From positions 193,439,104 to 193,503,103 of the forward strand of contig CM070873.1 of assembly GCA_036365515.1 (NCBI GenBank): a DNA stretch of 64,000 bases. The letters are read 5' to 3'. The translations under genes and the position numbers were made by a program. Shown here one piece after another: positions 1-11,314 of the stretch. The notes under the pieces are model-generated. The model searched no databases, was not told where the DNA came from, and worked only from the letters and a program-made list of their open reading frames with translations. The stretch is from Torymus aiolomorphi (taxonomy: Eukaryota > Arthropoda > Insecta > Hymenoptera > Torymidae). Each line of letters opens with the position of its first letter. The stretch's first letter is position 1.

Positions 1-160
1 TTTTCATTATATGATACATGAGCTCAACATATCGTGTAATAAATACTTTTGAATAACGTAATTTAGAATGCTTTTGATTTTTCAGTAAATTTTATAATAA
101 AACTATAATAAATAATATAAAGTCGTATATTAGATATTATATTATATCATTATTATTATT

Positions 161-352
161 ATGTCATATGTAATACCACTTTTATTTAATAAAGGATGCT
201 GCGTTTGCTACACAACCAAGAACGTGCACAAACTTCGACCTTGTCAGCACAGAATTTGCTTGAACGGCGTCAAGAAATTATTTAGAAGACATTGTCCATA
301 TTGCCAGGCCCGTATCGAGACATATCTTCCTGAGCCTATGGTAATACGGTGA
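161..352 (+). CDS. small RING-finger-like ORF (63 aa), possibly a gene fragment
   Basis: The ORF has a zinc-binding pattern of RING type: C13-x2-C16, then C28-x-H30-x2-C33, then C45-x2-C48. In a complete C3HC4 RING another Cys is expected three residues after C33, but residue 36 is Gly, so one ligand is missing. RING domains usually act as E3 ubiquitin ligases or mediate protein contacts; here no other domain is visible. The ORF is far shorter than normal RING proteins and stands alone in AT-rich DNA, with the long TA tract and a transposon starting over 1 kb downstream. It could be a terminal exon, a decayed copy, or a fragment carried by a mobile element. I do not recognise the parent gene. 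Confidence 0.35.
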   Translation: MSYVIPLLFNKGCCVCYTTKNVHKLRPCQHRICLNGVKKLFRRHCPYCQARIETYLPEPMVIR

Positions 353-1506
353 ACGAGAAAGATAAAAGTTTGTGAGCGAAAATGTGGTTCAACATTATTT
401 ATTGTTATTTTTCAAAATATAATAAATTTTTCTTAAAAGGTCATCAAATTACCTACACTTTCTTTTTTAATATTTAAATTATCTTTAGTCTGTCATTTGT
501 TATAAATTGAAATGCGATGAATTCTTTTTTAATTAATTGCTCAAAAAATATTCAATGAATCGAATCAAAATTGTAACAACTTATTACACTTATTTACTAC
601 AACATTGAGTTTCAATTTCAAGAGATTCTCTTGATTCGTTTTTGAGAAAAAATTAGTTTAGACAGTATGCGTTTTTGTTGTCCGACGATAACAGGAGTAA
701 AAATCAACCGATCAACCATAAATTTTACACTGAGATAGCTTTTTCATATCTCCGAACAGAGTTAGTTATCCAAAAAAATGCAATCGTAGCGACCAAAGAT
801 ATTTGACGATACAATTTTTTTTCTTGTTTTTTTAAATAGCATTTTTTAAGAGACTATTTTTTATTTATAAAATCAAAATACACTTATTACAATTATTGAG
901 TGCAACATTTAATAAAAATTTCAAGAGATTATCTCTATTCGTTTTATGAAAAAAAAAAAAAAAAAAAAAAAACGTTTTCTTTGTCATGCGATAACTGATG
1001 GGGTTAAAAAATACAGCTGAAAATGGTTGAGGATATAATTCGATATCAACAAAGATTTTCATAAAAGTATTTATTGTTTTTTAAATCTTATTTTCATTTG
1101 TAAATATAAGTAAAAAGTATGAATATTACGAATTAATTATAATGTATTGCTTCTAAAAATGTAACATAAAAATTGGTAATAAAATTTGTCAAAAGAAATT
1201 CATTATAGACGACATCAATCTATTATGGTAAATTAGTAGAAGCTATAAATTTATTATGTAATTGGTAACACAGTTTCGAATCAAGTTTTGAAAATGGGGG
1301 AGGGGGGGTGTTTTGACAATTCACTATAAAACTGAAGACAACTCTAGAATATCACGACTTCGAAATCGAACTTTTGAACATGTTTGTTTTACCGATGTGT
1401 TTTTGTTAGAAATCATATATTTAGAGAAAGCAAATAATCGACTGTCTAATTTTAAGAAATAAGCATTTTAGAATCGTCAATGTGTCGACTGCTTCAGTTA
1501 GAAATA
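353..1506. other. AT-rich noncoding stretch
   Basis: No coding region is supported here. There is a run of about 24 A at 949-972 and scattered short AT-rich repeats. Nothing else is recognised. Confidence 0.5.
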
Positions 1507-1710
<204 letters not shown>

Positions 1711-2064
1711 GGTGACCCATTTTAATCGCCGCACCCGGATTTCTCGGAACCTAAGTCAGATAGAGAAAAATGGTTCAGACAAAAGTTATAGGGGACAAAG
1801 GGGGCCACATAATGGCGCTAGCGTCTTTGACCTTGAACTTGACCTTTGAGGTTATTTCAAGGTCAAAGTGGTTTTTTCATATGGAAACACCTAGTTTTGA
1901 CCCCGGATTCGGAAAGAGCGGCAAATTTTACGTTCAAAATCATATTGAGAAATTTTTTTCAAGGTCATTTCAAGGTCAAATTTAGGTCAAACTCAGAAAA
2001 GTCCGTTTAAAATCGTTTTTTCCATGAACCACAGGCTAAGCTGGTTCAAATTGATCGTAGGCTT

Positions 2065-2285
2065 AATAGAGGAACCCACACACCCCAAACCCACACACCC
2101 AAAACTTACACATCCTAGTAAACAAAACTCAAACTCGCACATCCTAACCCCATACACTTCATGCCCTCACATGCTGAACTGTTACACCCCGGTCCCACAA
2201 CCATACCCTACACCCCCAGTCCCACACATCCCTACCCCACGCATGCTAATCCCATACACCCCAAACCCACTCATCCTGAACCCTG
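2065..2285. repeat. C-rich subterminal tract in the transposon arm (mirror at 2925-3120)
   Basis: A loose ~10-bp periodic pattern of CCCACACA/CCCATACA words runs through the inner left arm, with its reverse complement (G-rich) in the right arm. The G-rich strand has many GGG/GGGG runs and could form G-quadruplexes. Translations of this tract are not believable proteins. Confidence 0.75.
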
Positions 2286-2437
2286 AACAATTTTTCTCAA
2301 GGGCAAAATGATTTTTTAACGGAAACTTTAGGATCGTTGAAGCTTCTGTTATAAATGTATTGACCTTACTTTTTGCGCTACCCAGAAGCAACGACGTGGA
2401 CATAGTAAGGATTGTTTCCTTTGGGGTGCTTAATTAA

Positions 2438-2685
2438 GGTCCGATTAACTGGCCTGCTTGCTCACCCGATCTTACATCACCAGATTTCTATTTATGGGGG
2501 TATTTAAAAAATGCTGTTTTTGAGCAACAACCCAGTACAAGAGCAGATATGCAGGATAGGATTCGTCGAGCATGCGCTGCCATTCCGAGACAAACTTTGC
2601 AGAACACAGTTCGCCATTTCAAAGGCGCTTGACTATGTGCCTTGAAGCAAATGGTCATCATTTTGAACACTTGCTTCGAGGTTAA
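2438..2685 (+). pseudogene. C-terminal remnant of DD41D transposase
   Basis: Reading from 2438, the conceptual peptide matches the C-terminus of the transposase at 48451-48939: an NWP-x2-SPDLT block with the third catalytic region, YLWGYLKN, a RACAAIPRQTL block and a final FEHLLRG. A one-base frameshift lies near 2620, within the CATTTCAAAGGCGC stretch. The first two catalytic aspartates and the DNA-binding region are absent, so it is a dead remnant inside a deletion derivative. The deletion junction at about 2437 falls inside a partial copy of the hairpin tandem unit. Confidence 0.85.
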
Positions 2686-2704
2686 ATAAAAATTTATTTA
2701 CTTA

Positions 2705-2783
2705 GTGAGAGGCGAGGGGACTCACTATAATCAAGCACCCGGAACAGTGATAGGCAAGGGCACTCACTTTAATTAAGCACCCC
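2705..2783. repeat. two copies of the 38-42-bp hairpin unit
   Basis: Two units, starting at 2705 and 2747, each have GTGA(G)-11 nt-CTCAC followed by CAAGCACCC or a close variant. They sit between the transposase stop and the inner 3' arm, exactly as in the elements at 6616-9530 and 42188-49729. Confidence 0.8.
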
Positions 2784-3570
2784 AAAGGGAACAATCCTTA
2801 CTACGTCCACGTCGTTGTTTCTGGGTAGCGCAAAAAGTAAGGTTAATACATTTATAACAGAAGCTTCAACGATCTTAAAGTTTCCGTTAAAAAATCATGT
2901 TGCCCTTGAGAAAAATTTGTCAGGGTTCAGGATGTGTGGGTTTGGGGTGTATGGGATTAGCATGCGTGGGGTAGGGAAGTGTGGGACTGGGGGTGTGGGG
3001 TATGGTTGTGGGACCGGGGTGTAACAGTTCGGCATGTGAGGGCATGAAGTGTATGGGGTTAGGATGTGCGAGTTTGAGTTTTGTTTACTAGGTTGTGTAA
3101 GTTTTGGGTGTGTGGGTTCCTCTATTAAGCCTACGATCAATTTGAACCAGCTTAGCCTGTGGTTCATGGAAAAAAACGATTTTAAACGGACTTTTCTGAG
3201 TTTGACCTAGATTTGATCTTGAAATGACCTTGGAAACAATTTCTCAATATGATTTTGAACGTAAAATTTCCCGCTCTTTCCGAATCCGGGATCAAAACTA
3301 GGTGTTTCCATATGAAAAAACCACTTTGACCTCGAAATAACCTCAAAGGGCAAGTTCAAGGTCAAAGACGTTAGCACCATTATGTGGCCCCCTTTGTTCC
3401 CTATAACTTTTGTCTGAACCATTTTTCTCTATCTGGCTTAGGTTCTGAGAAATCCGGGTGCGGCGATTAAAATAGGTCACCGTGTATGTGTGTGTGTGTA
3501 TATATATATATACTAGTAAAAAAATTTTGAGCAATTTCAAAATTTTGACCTGTCACACTTGACATGAAGT

Positions 3571-3784
<214 letters not shown>

Positions 3785-4010
3785 TGTATACACCTTATTA
3801 TGGGGACTCCGTGCCCCGCTTAGTACCTAGAACTCAGAGTTGCATATGACAAGTTACTAAAGAAATAATGAACCCTGGGGTTATTGACTCTAGCAACGTC
3901 CCCAAACTATTGGTTTCGCTCATTTTATTTCGGGGACTGTCCCCAAACTATTGGATTGTCCCCGAAGTTCGGTGAATGTATACGTTTTTGTCCCCGTAAT
4001 GAGCCAAATG

Positions 4011-4107
<97 letters not shown>
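4011..4107. repeat. (TA)n microsatellite
   Basis: TA dinucleotide repeat abutting the left arm of the inverted repeat that flanks the Penelope fragment. The 230 bp before it contain the word GTCCCCAAACTATTGG twice, but no gene is seen. Confidence 0.95.
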
Positions 4108-4108
<1 letters not shown>

Positions 4109-4591
4109 TAACTTCATGTCAAGTGTGACAGGTCAAAATTTTGAAATTGCTCAAAATTTTTTTACTAGTTCCAAATTAGCCCCAAAACATAACCCTAGAG
4201 TTTTAGAGCAAAATATTCAATCGTTCAAAAGTTAGAATTAATTGAAAATTTGAAAATTTTGAATTTTTTCATAAATCTTCAATTTTCATGATTTTTTAAC
4301 TCAAATACTTGAAACTTATTCTATAGCACATTAAATGGGAAAAAGTTTCCAAATTGTAAGTAGAATTGCTCAGAATTTGTCCAGATTGATGCCAATTATA
4401 TTCAACTGATAAGAATTTTTCTATCGGTCTTACAGTCTTACAAATTAAATTAAAATAATTAATATTTATGGCAGTCAGATTGCCCTTGTTTATAATCACC
4501 CCCGCAGAATCTGAAATAAAAACTTAATTAAAACCTGGAAAAAATTTTGTTAGCAAAGGACGATCTGACTGCCCACCACCACCACATTGTC

Positions 4592-4626
4592 CAACGTTTC
4601 GAGCCCGCTCCGGCTCCTCCTCAGGG
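4592..4626 (-). ncRNA. hammerhead ribozyme motif of a Penelope element
   Basis: On the minus strand the core reads CTGAGGA (conserved CUGANGA), a helix II formed by GAGCC and GGCTC, then GAAAC. It is located 3' of the Penelope endonuclease region. Penelope-like elements are known to carry hammerhead ribozymes in their terminal repeats, so position and core agree. Helices I and III were not modelled, so activity is unproven. Confidence 0.7.
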
Positions 4627-4732
4627 ACTGAAATGAAACCCGCGATACACCTCCTTATATACCCCCATACCCCCTTCTTTTTTCTTACCCCCACCACCAT
4701 CCACATTCCCCTCTCCAACTTTCCATTCTTAC

Positions 4733-5545
4733 TTAAATTAATAAAGAATGATAAATGTTATCTAATTTACTTGACTCTATCATTAAATTTACATTATTCT
4801 GATTTCTTAGAATGTGAATACTTTCAAGGCTTTCCCTCTTATATTTATTCTTAACCCCTTGTTCCAAAATATCCACACTGCCAAAATCGAAAGAATGCAA
4901 ACTATTTAAACAATGTTCTTTCAAACCCGATGTACAACTTGAGCTGCGTAAACTATATTGATGTTCATATATTCTCTTTTTCAAATATCTACCCGTTTAA
5001 CCAATATAACAACCATTACATTCCCTACAATTAATTTTATAAACTACTCCCGAATTTAAACATTTATCATCCTTGTCTTTACAATTACTAAATAACCTTT
5101 CTAAATTATTATCGTTTCTAAAGAAAACTTGAATATTATGTTTACTAAAAACCCTTCTAATCCTTTCCGACAAACCTCTAACATATGGTAAACTAAAATA
5201 TGCGTTCTTTCCATTTCTATTCCTTGTTTGATTATCTACCCGCTGCTTCAATCCACCATTTTAAATTTCCCACACTCTCTCATCAATCATTTTGTCAATA
5301 AATTTTACGGGATAACTATTCTTAATAAATGTTTCTCTAACTAAATTTAAATTCTTTTTCCTAAAATCTTTATGTGACAATTTAATCGCTCTGTCAATGA
5401 CACCTTTGATCGCACCTGTCTTGTTTCCGAATTGGTGGTGAGAATCAAAATTTAAAAATCTACCTGACCATGTAGGTTTTCTATACCAATCTAATTTCAC
5501 TCTATTATTATTAACTCTAATGACTCTAATATCTAAAAAAACTCA
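4733..5545 (-). pseudogene. Penelope-like retroelement, 3' part: RT thumb region and GIY-YIG endonuclease (broken)
   Basis: Three minus-strand pieces lie head to tail. 5500-5261 has the post-RT region (LDWYRKPTWSGRFLNF ...). 5251-4997 holds the linker and the endonuclease start, with GVVYKINC followed by CYIG. 4984-4733 gives the rest of the endonuclease, including KKRIYEHQYSL and a C-terminal Asn-rich tail. GIY-YIG endonucleases nick target DNA for Penelope retrotransposition. The reverse transcriptase core is absent, so this is a 5'-truncated copy, and stops at about 5260 and 4994 break the frame. The hammerhead motif and 3' tail follow at 4592-4626 and below. The same 3' tail sequence recurs as a palindrome at 16434-16752. 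Confidence 0.85.
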
Positions 5546-5659
5546 ATAGATATTAATTGCTCTAAAACTCTAGGATTGTGTTTTGGGGCTAATTTGGAAC
5601 TAGTAAAAAAATTTTGAGCAATTTCAAAATTTTGACCTGTCACACTTGACATGAAGTTA

Positions 5660-6613
5660 CCCATATATTCGTAACTGTTCAAGTAAAGAAAAATGGCTGT
5701 TACAGTCCTTATAATAACATAAAATATGTTTGGTATCGAATATTCGTACATTTGTAAAACTATTCTTCGAAAGTTATTTAGTGCTTGTTATATGTTTGGA
5801 TTAAAAGTCTAATAATGAAATTCGATACTTTGAACAGCAGCTGTTATGTTACATTCGGAAATATAATATTTCTAATTTAGAATTTTGAAATGTTGTACAT
5901 TCTATAAAATGATATAGTCGACCAGTAGGGAATCGTTAGTCGACTTCAATTTCATAGTGGATCGTCGAAACATTCCTCCCCTCCCATGACAAAGTAAGTA
6001 TTTTGGTTTTTTTGACCATTTTAAATGTACAGAAAAATCAGGATTATCTTTAATTGGGTGACAAACATTTTGATGAATTCAAAACTTATATGTATTCAAA
6101 AATAATCGTGAAATATGCAAAATACATTATTAAGTGTATTTTCATGAACTCGTCGCTATTGTCACCCTTGCTCGGTGACAAATTCAACTCGGGCGAGACC
6201 GCCGTACGAGTGTGCCACACTGTGCTCGCGCTATAGGCCACGAGGTGTAAGTTATCTCCTGAAGAGCTGTGTGGGACACATAAGCTCCCGTCACAGGATT
6301 CCTGTGGCAGAGAAGCCGAACGGATGCTACCTGGCATAGGAGCGATGGATACATACGACATAATCGCAGTTGGAACGTCATACAGGACTCATCGTTAGAG
6401 TAGTGCGCGAGGCAGGGGAGGGGGCAGCCTCAGGATAGCTGAAGTCGACCGTACTGTCAACAGTTGTGTCAACCAAGTGGTAGAAGTCCATCATAGTCAT
6501 TTCTCCTGCAAATAGCATTGTCTAGTGTTTACGATTCTATATTACAACTTCTGACAGCTGTGATAACGGCAATAGGTGTCATTAAATGAATATAGTCAAT
6601 TTTATATCGCATA
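5660..6613. other. intergenic stretch, no gene recognised
   Basis: The left half is AT-rich. 6170-6480 is less AT-rich and looks like a fragment of something older, but neither strand gives a protein or repeat that I recognise. Confidence 0.5.
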
Positions 6614-6615
6614 TA

Positions 6616-7213
6616 CAGCGTGTCCAAAAAGTCTGGAAACACCCAAATAATTTCTCAGCTGAATTACTATTGGAAAATGTTAAGGTCGCCTTTGTAGTAA
6701 TTTTTTACGAGGAATCCAATGGTGACCTTGGATTCGACCTTGGACCTCATTTTTGAGGTTATTTCAAGGTCAACCTCATTTTTTTAAATGGTAACCCCTA
6801 TTTTTTATAGCGGAATCTGAAAGAGCGGAAAATTTTACGTCCGGATATGTATTAAGGTATGAGGTTGAGATTGCCCCCAGAGGTCAAATTGAGGTCAAAG
6901 TATGATTTCTTAAAAATTTCGCGAGTTCAGTGGTAAAACAAAACAAACAAAGGTAAGGTTTGGTAAGTTCGAAGGAAGACTTGAAGGTGACCTCTGATTC
7001 GACCTTGAACCTCATTTTGAGCCTCATTTTTGAGGTTATTTCGAGGTCAACCTCATTTTTTTAAATGGTAACCCCTATTTTTTTAGTGGAATCGGAAAGA
7101 GTGTGAAACTTTACGTCCAAACATGTACTCAGAACATAGTTCAAGAAGGACCTTGACGTTCATTTGAAGGTCATTTAAACTTAATGACGGTCTGATCTTG
7201 TATAAACTTTTTA
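6616..7213. repeat. left terminal inverted repeat (partner 8935-9530)
   Basis: About 600 bp, mirrored at the right end. It carries repeated AAGGTCA/GAGGTCA half-sites in both orientations and the TTTTACGTCC box found in all three long-TIR elements of the window. Confidence 0.9.
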
Positions 7214-7557
7214 ATTTTTTAAACAGTCTAACATCTTATTTCAAGTGCTCGAATTATTTTCCATCCACTTTTTGATAGTAACCTAATCGATGATCGAAAA
7301 CACCAACAGTATTTTTGATCATTTCAGTAGGAATGAGAGCTGATTCATTGTAAAATTTTTTGAAGCGTTTAAATATTGAACATTGTTACTTGTTATTTTT
7401 CGTATGGTTAGAGTGACAATAAACTATTATTCATTCCATAACCACCACAGAAAAGGGTTGGTCATCTTTCAAACATATTTTTTGAAAATTAGAAGTTCTT
7501 TTTATTTTCAACTCAAAAAGTATTTTTGGATAAGGTCTACTACGAAGAGTAATAAAA

Positions 7558-8634
7558 ATGAACAAACTCACTGATAGAGAAAGAATAACGATTCTCATGA
7601 TGAGAGGTTGGGGACACATGCAGCGATCTTATAGGGCCGTAAGAGATATTTTTAATGCTTCATTTAGGGTTGGTGGAACTCCACTATCATTTTCAAAAGT
7701 TCAAAAAACTGTTAGAAGGTTTGAAAATACCGGCACTATCAGCGATTTACCTCGATCAGGCAGACCAATGTCAGCAGGTAACGAAGAGAAATCTTTAGAT
7801 GTTGTGTTAACATTCACCGAAGATCCGCATACTTCCGTTCGTAGAGCTGCTCAAGTGCACGAAATAAGTAAATCATCTATTCATAACATACTAAAGAGAG
7901 AGAAGTTCCATCCATTTAAAGTAACGCTAATACACAAGTTAAATGAAGATGATTTCGATCGTCGCGTTGAATTCTGTGATGATATGATGGCACGCATCGT
8001 ACAAAATCCAAATTTTCCATCAAATATAGTCTTCTCAGATGAAGCTACATTTCAACTTGACTCAAGCGTAAATAGGCATAACTGTAGATATTGGGCAGTT
8101 GAAAACCCTCATTGGGCAAGAGAAGCCAAGTCACAATATCCACAAAAATTAAATATCTGGGCTGGAATATTAAATAATAGGATTATAGGACCATTTTTTA
8201 TTGATGGCAATTTAAATGCAGAAAAGTATGAAACTATGTTGCGGAATCAAATTGTTCCTGCTATAAGAGAAATAGCTGGAGAGGACTTTAATAACACATG
8301 GTATCAACAGGACGGTGCAGCAGCTCATTATGCACGAAACGTTCGCACATACTTAGATACAGTATTCATTAATCGATGGATAGGACGAAGAGGTGCAATT
8401 GAATGGCCAGCTAGGTCCCCCGATTTAACGCCTCTAGATTATTTCTATTGGGGTTATCTGAAGGATCGTGTATTCAAAACAAAACCCTTAAACTTAGATG
8501 AATTACGTGAAAGGATCATTGATAAATCAGCTCTCATTCCTACTGAAATGATTGAAAATGCTGTTGGTGCTTTCTATCATCGATTAGGTTACTGTCAAGA
8601 AATGAATGGAGAACAGTTCGAGCACTTGAAATAA
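7558..8634 (+). CDS. DD41D transposase (IS630/Tc1/mariner superfamily), intact
   Basis: This 358-aa protein should cut and join transposon DNA in the nucleus. Residues ~1-115 form a helix-turn-helix DNA-binding region, with RSGRP at 66-70 resembling the GRPR-type linker of mariner proteins. The RNase H-like catalytic core follows: D161 in VFSDEATF, D252 in QQDGAAAHYAR, and D294 in SPDLTPLDYFYWG. Exactly 41 residues separate D252 and D294, so the motif is DD41D. The family is widespread in insect genomes. No stop or frameshift is seen and all three aspartates are kept, so it may be active. The ATG at 7558 was chosen because it opens the helix-turn-helix region and stops precede it. The ORF is unspliced and lies between the long inverted repeats, in the same sense as the copies at 2438 and 47909. 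Confidence 0.92.
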   Translation: MNKLTDRERITILMMRGWGHMQRSYRAVRDIFNASFRVGGTPLSFSKVQKTVRRFENTGTISDLPRSGRPMSAGNEEKSLDVVLTFTEDPHTSVRRAAQVHEISKSSIHNILKREKFHPFKVTLIHKLNEDDFDRRVEFCDDMMARIVQNPNFPSNIVFSDEATFQLDSSVNRHNCRYWAVENPHWAREAKSQYPQKLNIWAGILNNRIIGPFFIDGNLNAEKYETMLRNQIVPAIREIAGEDFNNTWYQQDGAAAHYARNVRTYLDTVFINRWIGRRGAIEWPARSPDLTPLDYFYWGYLKDRVFKTKPLNLDELRERIIDKSALIPTEMIENAVGAFYHRLGYCQEMNGEQFEHLK

Positions 8635-8662
8635 GATGTTATACTGTTTAAAAAAATCAAAT

Positions 8663-8782
8663 GTGAGAGGCAAGGGGACTCACGTAAATCAAGCGCCCCA
8701 TCGTGAGAGGCAAGGGGACTCACGTAAATCAAGCACCCCATCGTGAGAGGCAAGGGGACTCACGTAAATCAAGCACCCCAAA
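8663..8782 (+). repeat. three tandem 40-bp hairpin units
   Basis: Units begin at 8663, 8703 and 8743. Each has GTGAG, an 11-nt AGGCAAGGGGA loop and CTCAC, then GTAAATCAAGC and CCCC. GTGAG can pair with CTCAC, or alternatively GGGG with CCCC. The array starts 29 bp after the transposase stop codon. The same unit follows the transposase in the two other long-TIR elements. Confidence 0.9.
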
Positions 8783-9678
8783 GGGAACAGATTTTACTAC
8801 GTCCACGTCGTTGTTCCTGGGTAACGCTAAATGTAAAAAAATTGAACTTGACATGACTTTTAAGGACAATGTCAAGGTCACCATTAGATTTCTCGTTGAA
8901 AACTACTAAAGAATTAACCTCGCTCAGTGTGATAAAAAGTTTACACAAGATCAGACGGTCATTAAGTTTAAATGACCTTCAAATGAACGTCAAGGTCCTT
9001 CTTGAACTATGTTCTGAGTACATGTTTGGACGTAAAGTTTCACATTCTTTCCGATTCCGCTAAAAAAATAGGGGTTACCATTTAAAAAAATGAGGTTGAC
9101 CTCGAAATAACCTCAAAAATGAGGCTCAAAATGAGGTTCAAGGTCGAATCAGAGGTCACCTTCAAGTCTTCGTTCGAACTTACCAAACCTTACCTTTGTT
9201 TGTTTTGTTTTACCACTGAACTCGCGAAATTTTTAAGAAATCATACTTTGACCTCAATTTGACCTCTGGGGGTAACCTCAACCTCATACCTTAATACATA
9301 TCCGGACGTAAAATTTTCCGCTCTTTCAGATTCCGCTATAAAAAATAGGGGTTACCGTTTAAAAAAATGAGGTTGACCTTGAAATAACCTCAAAAATGAG
9401 GTCCAAGGTCGAATCCAAGGTCACCATTGGATTTCTCGTAAAAAATTACTACAAAGGCGACCTTAACATTTTCCAATAGTAATTCAGCTGAGAAATTATT
9501 TGGGTGTTCCCAGACTTTTTGGACACGCTGTATAATTATTGACGTATTTTGACGTGCTGAATACGATTCTGCTGTCCGAATCGGCCTTAGATCTTCAATT
9601 TTTACATAAAATACCAATTTTTGGTAAAAGTTGACTAAAAAAGAGGCCGAATTTTTTGTGTGCAATATTGATGTATAA

Positions 9679-10395
9679 GTGCAAATCAGCGGACTACAGC
9701 AAACAACTGGGGTACAAAAACGGAAAAAATTTTTTTTGAGGGTACATCAGGTACTACATAAGGTTTTCGGTTCTTTGGGGCTCCGCCAATGTGAAAATAC
9801 TCATAAACACTCATTATCCGTTGCCAAGCTTTTTTGCCGACGAAATCAATTTTTCTTATGGAAATTTAACATGGGAAAAATGGACAAAAAGTAGTCATTG
9901 ATGATTAGTAGAATCATTAAAATCGGTCGATTCTGTGCAAAGCTACGTGAATTTGAAAATGGCGAATAATGACGAAAATGAACGATTTTTTTCAAACCCA
10001 CATAATTCTTCAAATTCTTGTCATTTTTCGCCATTTTCAACTTCACGTAGCTTTGCATAGAATCGACCGATTTTAACGTTTCTTATCTCAAATTAAAGCT
10101 CTATTCTCCAACTTTAATCACTTATTTGTAGAATTCGGTTTGGCCTCTTTAATAGTTTGCTATTGGTTAATCATCAATGACAACTTTTCGTCCATTTTTC
10201 CCATATTAAATTTCCAGAAGAAAAATTCATTTCGTCGGCAAAAAAGCTTGGCAACGGATAATGAGGGCTTATGAGTATTTTCATGTTGGGGGACACCCAA
10301 AGAACCGAAAAAACCTTATGTAGTAGGTGTGCCCTCAAAAAAAATTTTTTCTGTTTTTGTACCCCAGTTGTTTGCTGTAGTCCGCGGATTTGCAC
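9679..10395. mobile_element. foldback element, family F1, copy 1
   Basis: The ends read GTGCAAATC(A/C)GCGGACTACA and its complement, and the two halves are inverted copies with a centre near 10010. It contains no coding region. A second copy lies at 18243-18701, where the inverted arm of the host element supplies an empty site, which supports mobility. Confidence 0.85.
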
Positions 10396-10725
10396 ATGTA
10401 CGTACACGCCGCTAGCCCTGGGTAATGCCAAGGAAAGTAAAAAATGAATAAAATTGACAAATTCATCACCTCTGATCCATTTTAGGAACAAAAAAACCAT
10501 GCAAATATTTTTCACAAATTTGACAACATTAAAATATTTTCCTGCCATTGATAGCCAAAACTTGTCAAGAAATGGATAATATTTGCTAATTTATCACCTC
10601 TGGTCCATTTTCAATCAAAATAAATACCATAATCATTCTCAGCAAAATCAAAAACACCCTAAGACACATTTTTCAAACAAATAAAAATTTTGAAATTTTC
10701 CCTTACCACTACCAGCTGGCATCAC
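10396..10725. other. short intergenic stretch
   Basis: AT-rich with no gene; the word 'tcacctctg(a/g)tccatttt' occurs twice (about 10464 and 10596), suggesting a small diverged duplication. Confidence 0.4.
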
Positions 10726-11007
10726 GCCGCACACTGGGCCCAAACTGCATTTTTTTTCAAAATAAAATATCTCAGCGTAGAATCAACCGATTTTTAATTT
10801 TTTTTTTTAAATGTAGGTAATGAGTTATAGTTTTAGGGAAAACTATAGAAAATTGCGGCATAAAATTTTTTAACCGGCAAATTTGATAAATACGCGGTTT
10901 TTCCAGATAAAGGAAAAACTGAGGTATTGATGATATTGACAAAATTTTCGATAAACAGTATAACATGACGCACGCACGCACACACACGAGCACGCACACA
11001 CACGAGC

Positions 11008-11053
<46 letters not shown>

Positions 11054-11232
11054 CGATATGGACATTTCCTAAAAATAGTTTATTTCGATTCCAAATTTGC
11101 AAAACAACATTCCTAGCATGTTTTCAAAACATTTTTTTTACTATCACAAAGTTTTCTCTAGGAAAAAGCAATAAGTATTCGTGATATTGAAAAATTTTAC
11201 TTTTTCGATAATGGGTATATAGTATACTATTT

Positions 11233-11314
11233 TTCGCCATACCCGGGCCGAAAAAACCACATTCCCGTTTTTGAGCCGGGCGGGAATGTGGTACTTTCGG
11301 CCAGGGTATGGCGA
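11233..11314. repeat. nested GC-rich palindrome
   Basis: CGCCATACCCGGGCCGAAA ... and its complement ... TATGGCG enclose a short centre with GAGCCGGGCGGG. A related GC-rich dyad occurs at 56343-56421. Confidence 0.75.

Larger units (their letters stand above)
4108..5659. mobile_element. inverted repeats (4108-4212 and 5548-5659) enclosing a Penelope fragment
   Basis: The ~105-bp left arm (AACTTCATGTCAAGTGTGAC ...) is present as its reverse complement at the right end, and the outermost ~60 bp occurs a third time at 3512-3573. Inside lies the minus-strand Penelope fragment. Either the Penelope copy inserted into a foldback element or the arms are part of a Penelope terminal structure; the sequence alone does not decide between these. 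Confidence 0.6.
6616..9530 (+). mobile_element. near-intact DD41D mariner-type transposon with ~600-bp TIRs
   Basis: The element starts CAGCGTGTCCAAAAAGTCTG and ends with the complement of that, flanked by TA on both sides (6614-6615 and 9531-9532). The left arm 6616-7213 and the right arm 8935-9530 are near-perfect inverted copies. Each arm contains an internally duplicated module of ~250 bp (AAGGTGACC ... TTTTTAAATGGTAACCCC ... GGAATC-GAAAGAG). A complete transposase ORF lies between, followed by three 40-bp hairpin units and the ~33-bp conserved box at about 8793-8830. This is the only copy in the window that looks capable of coding for its own transposase. Confidence 0.9.
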
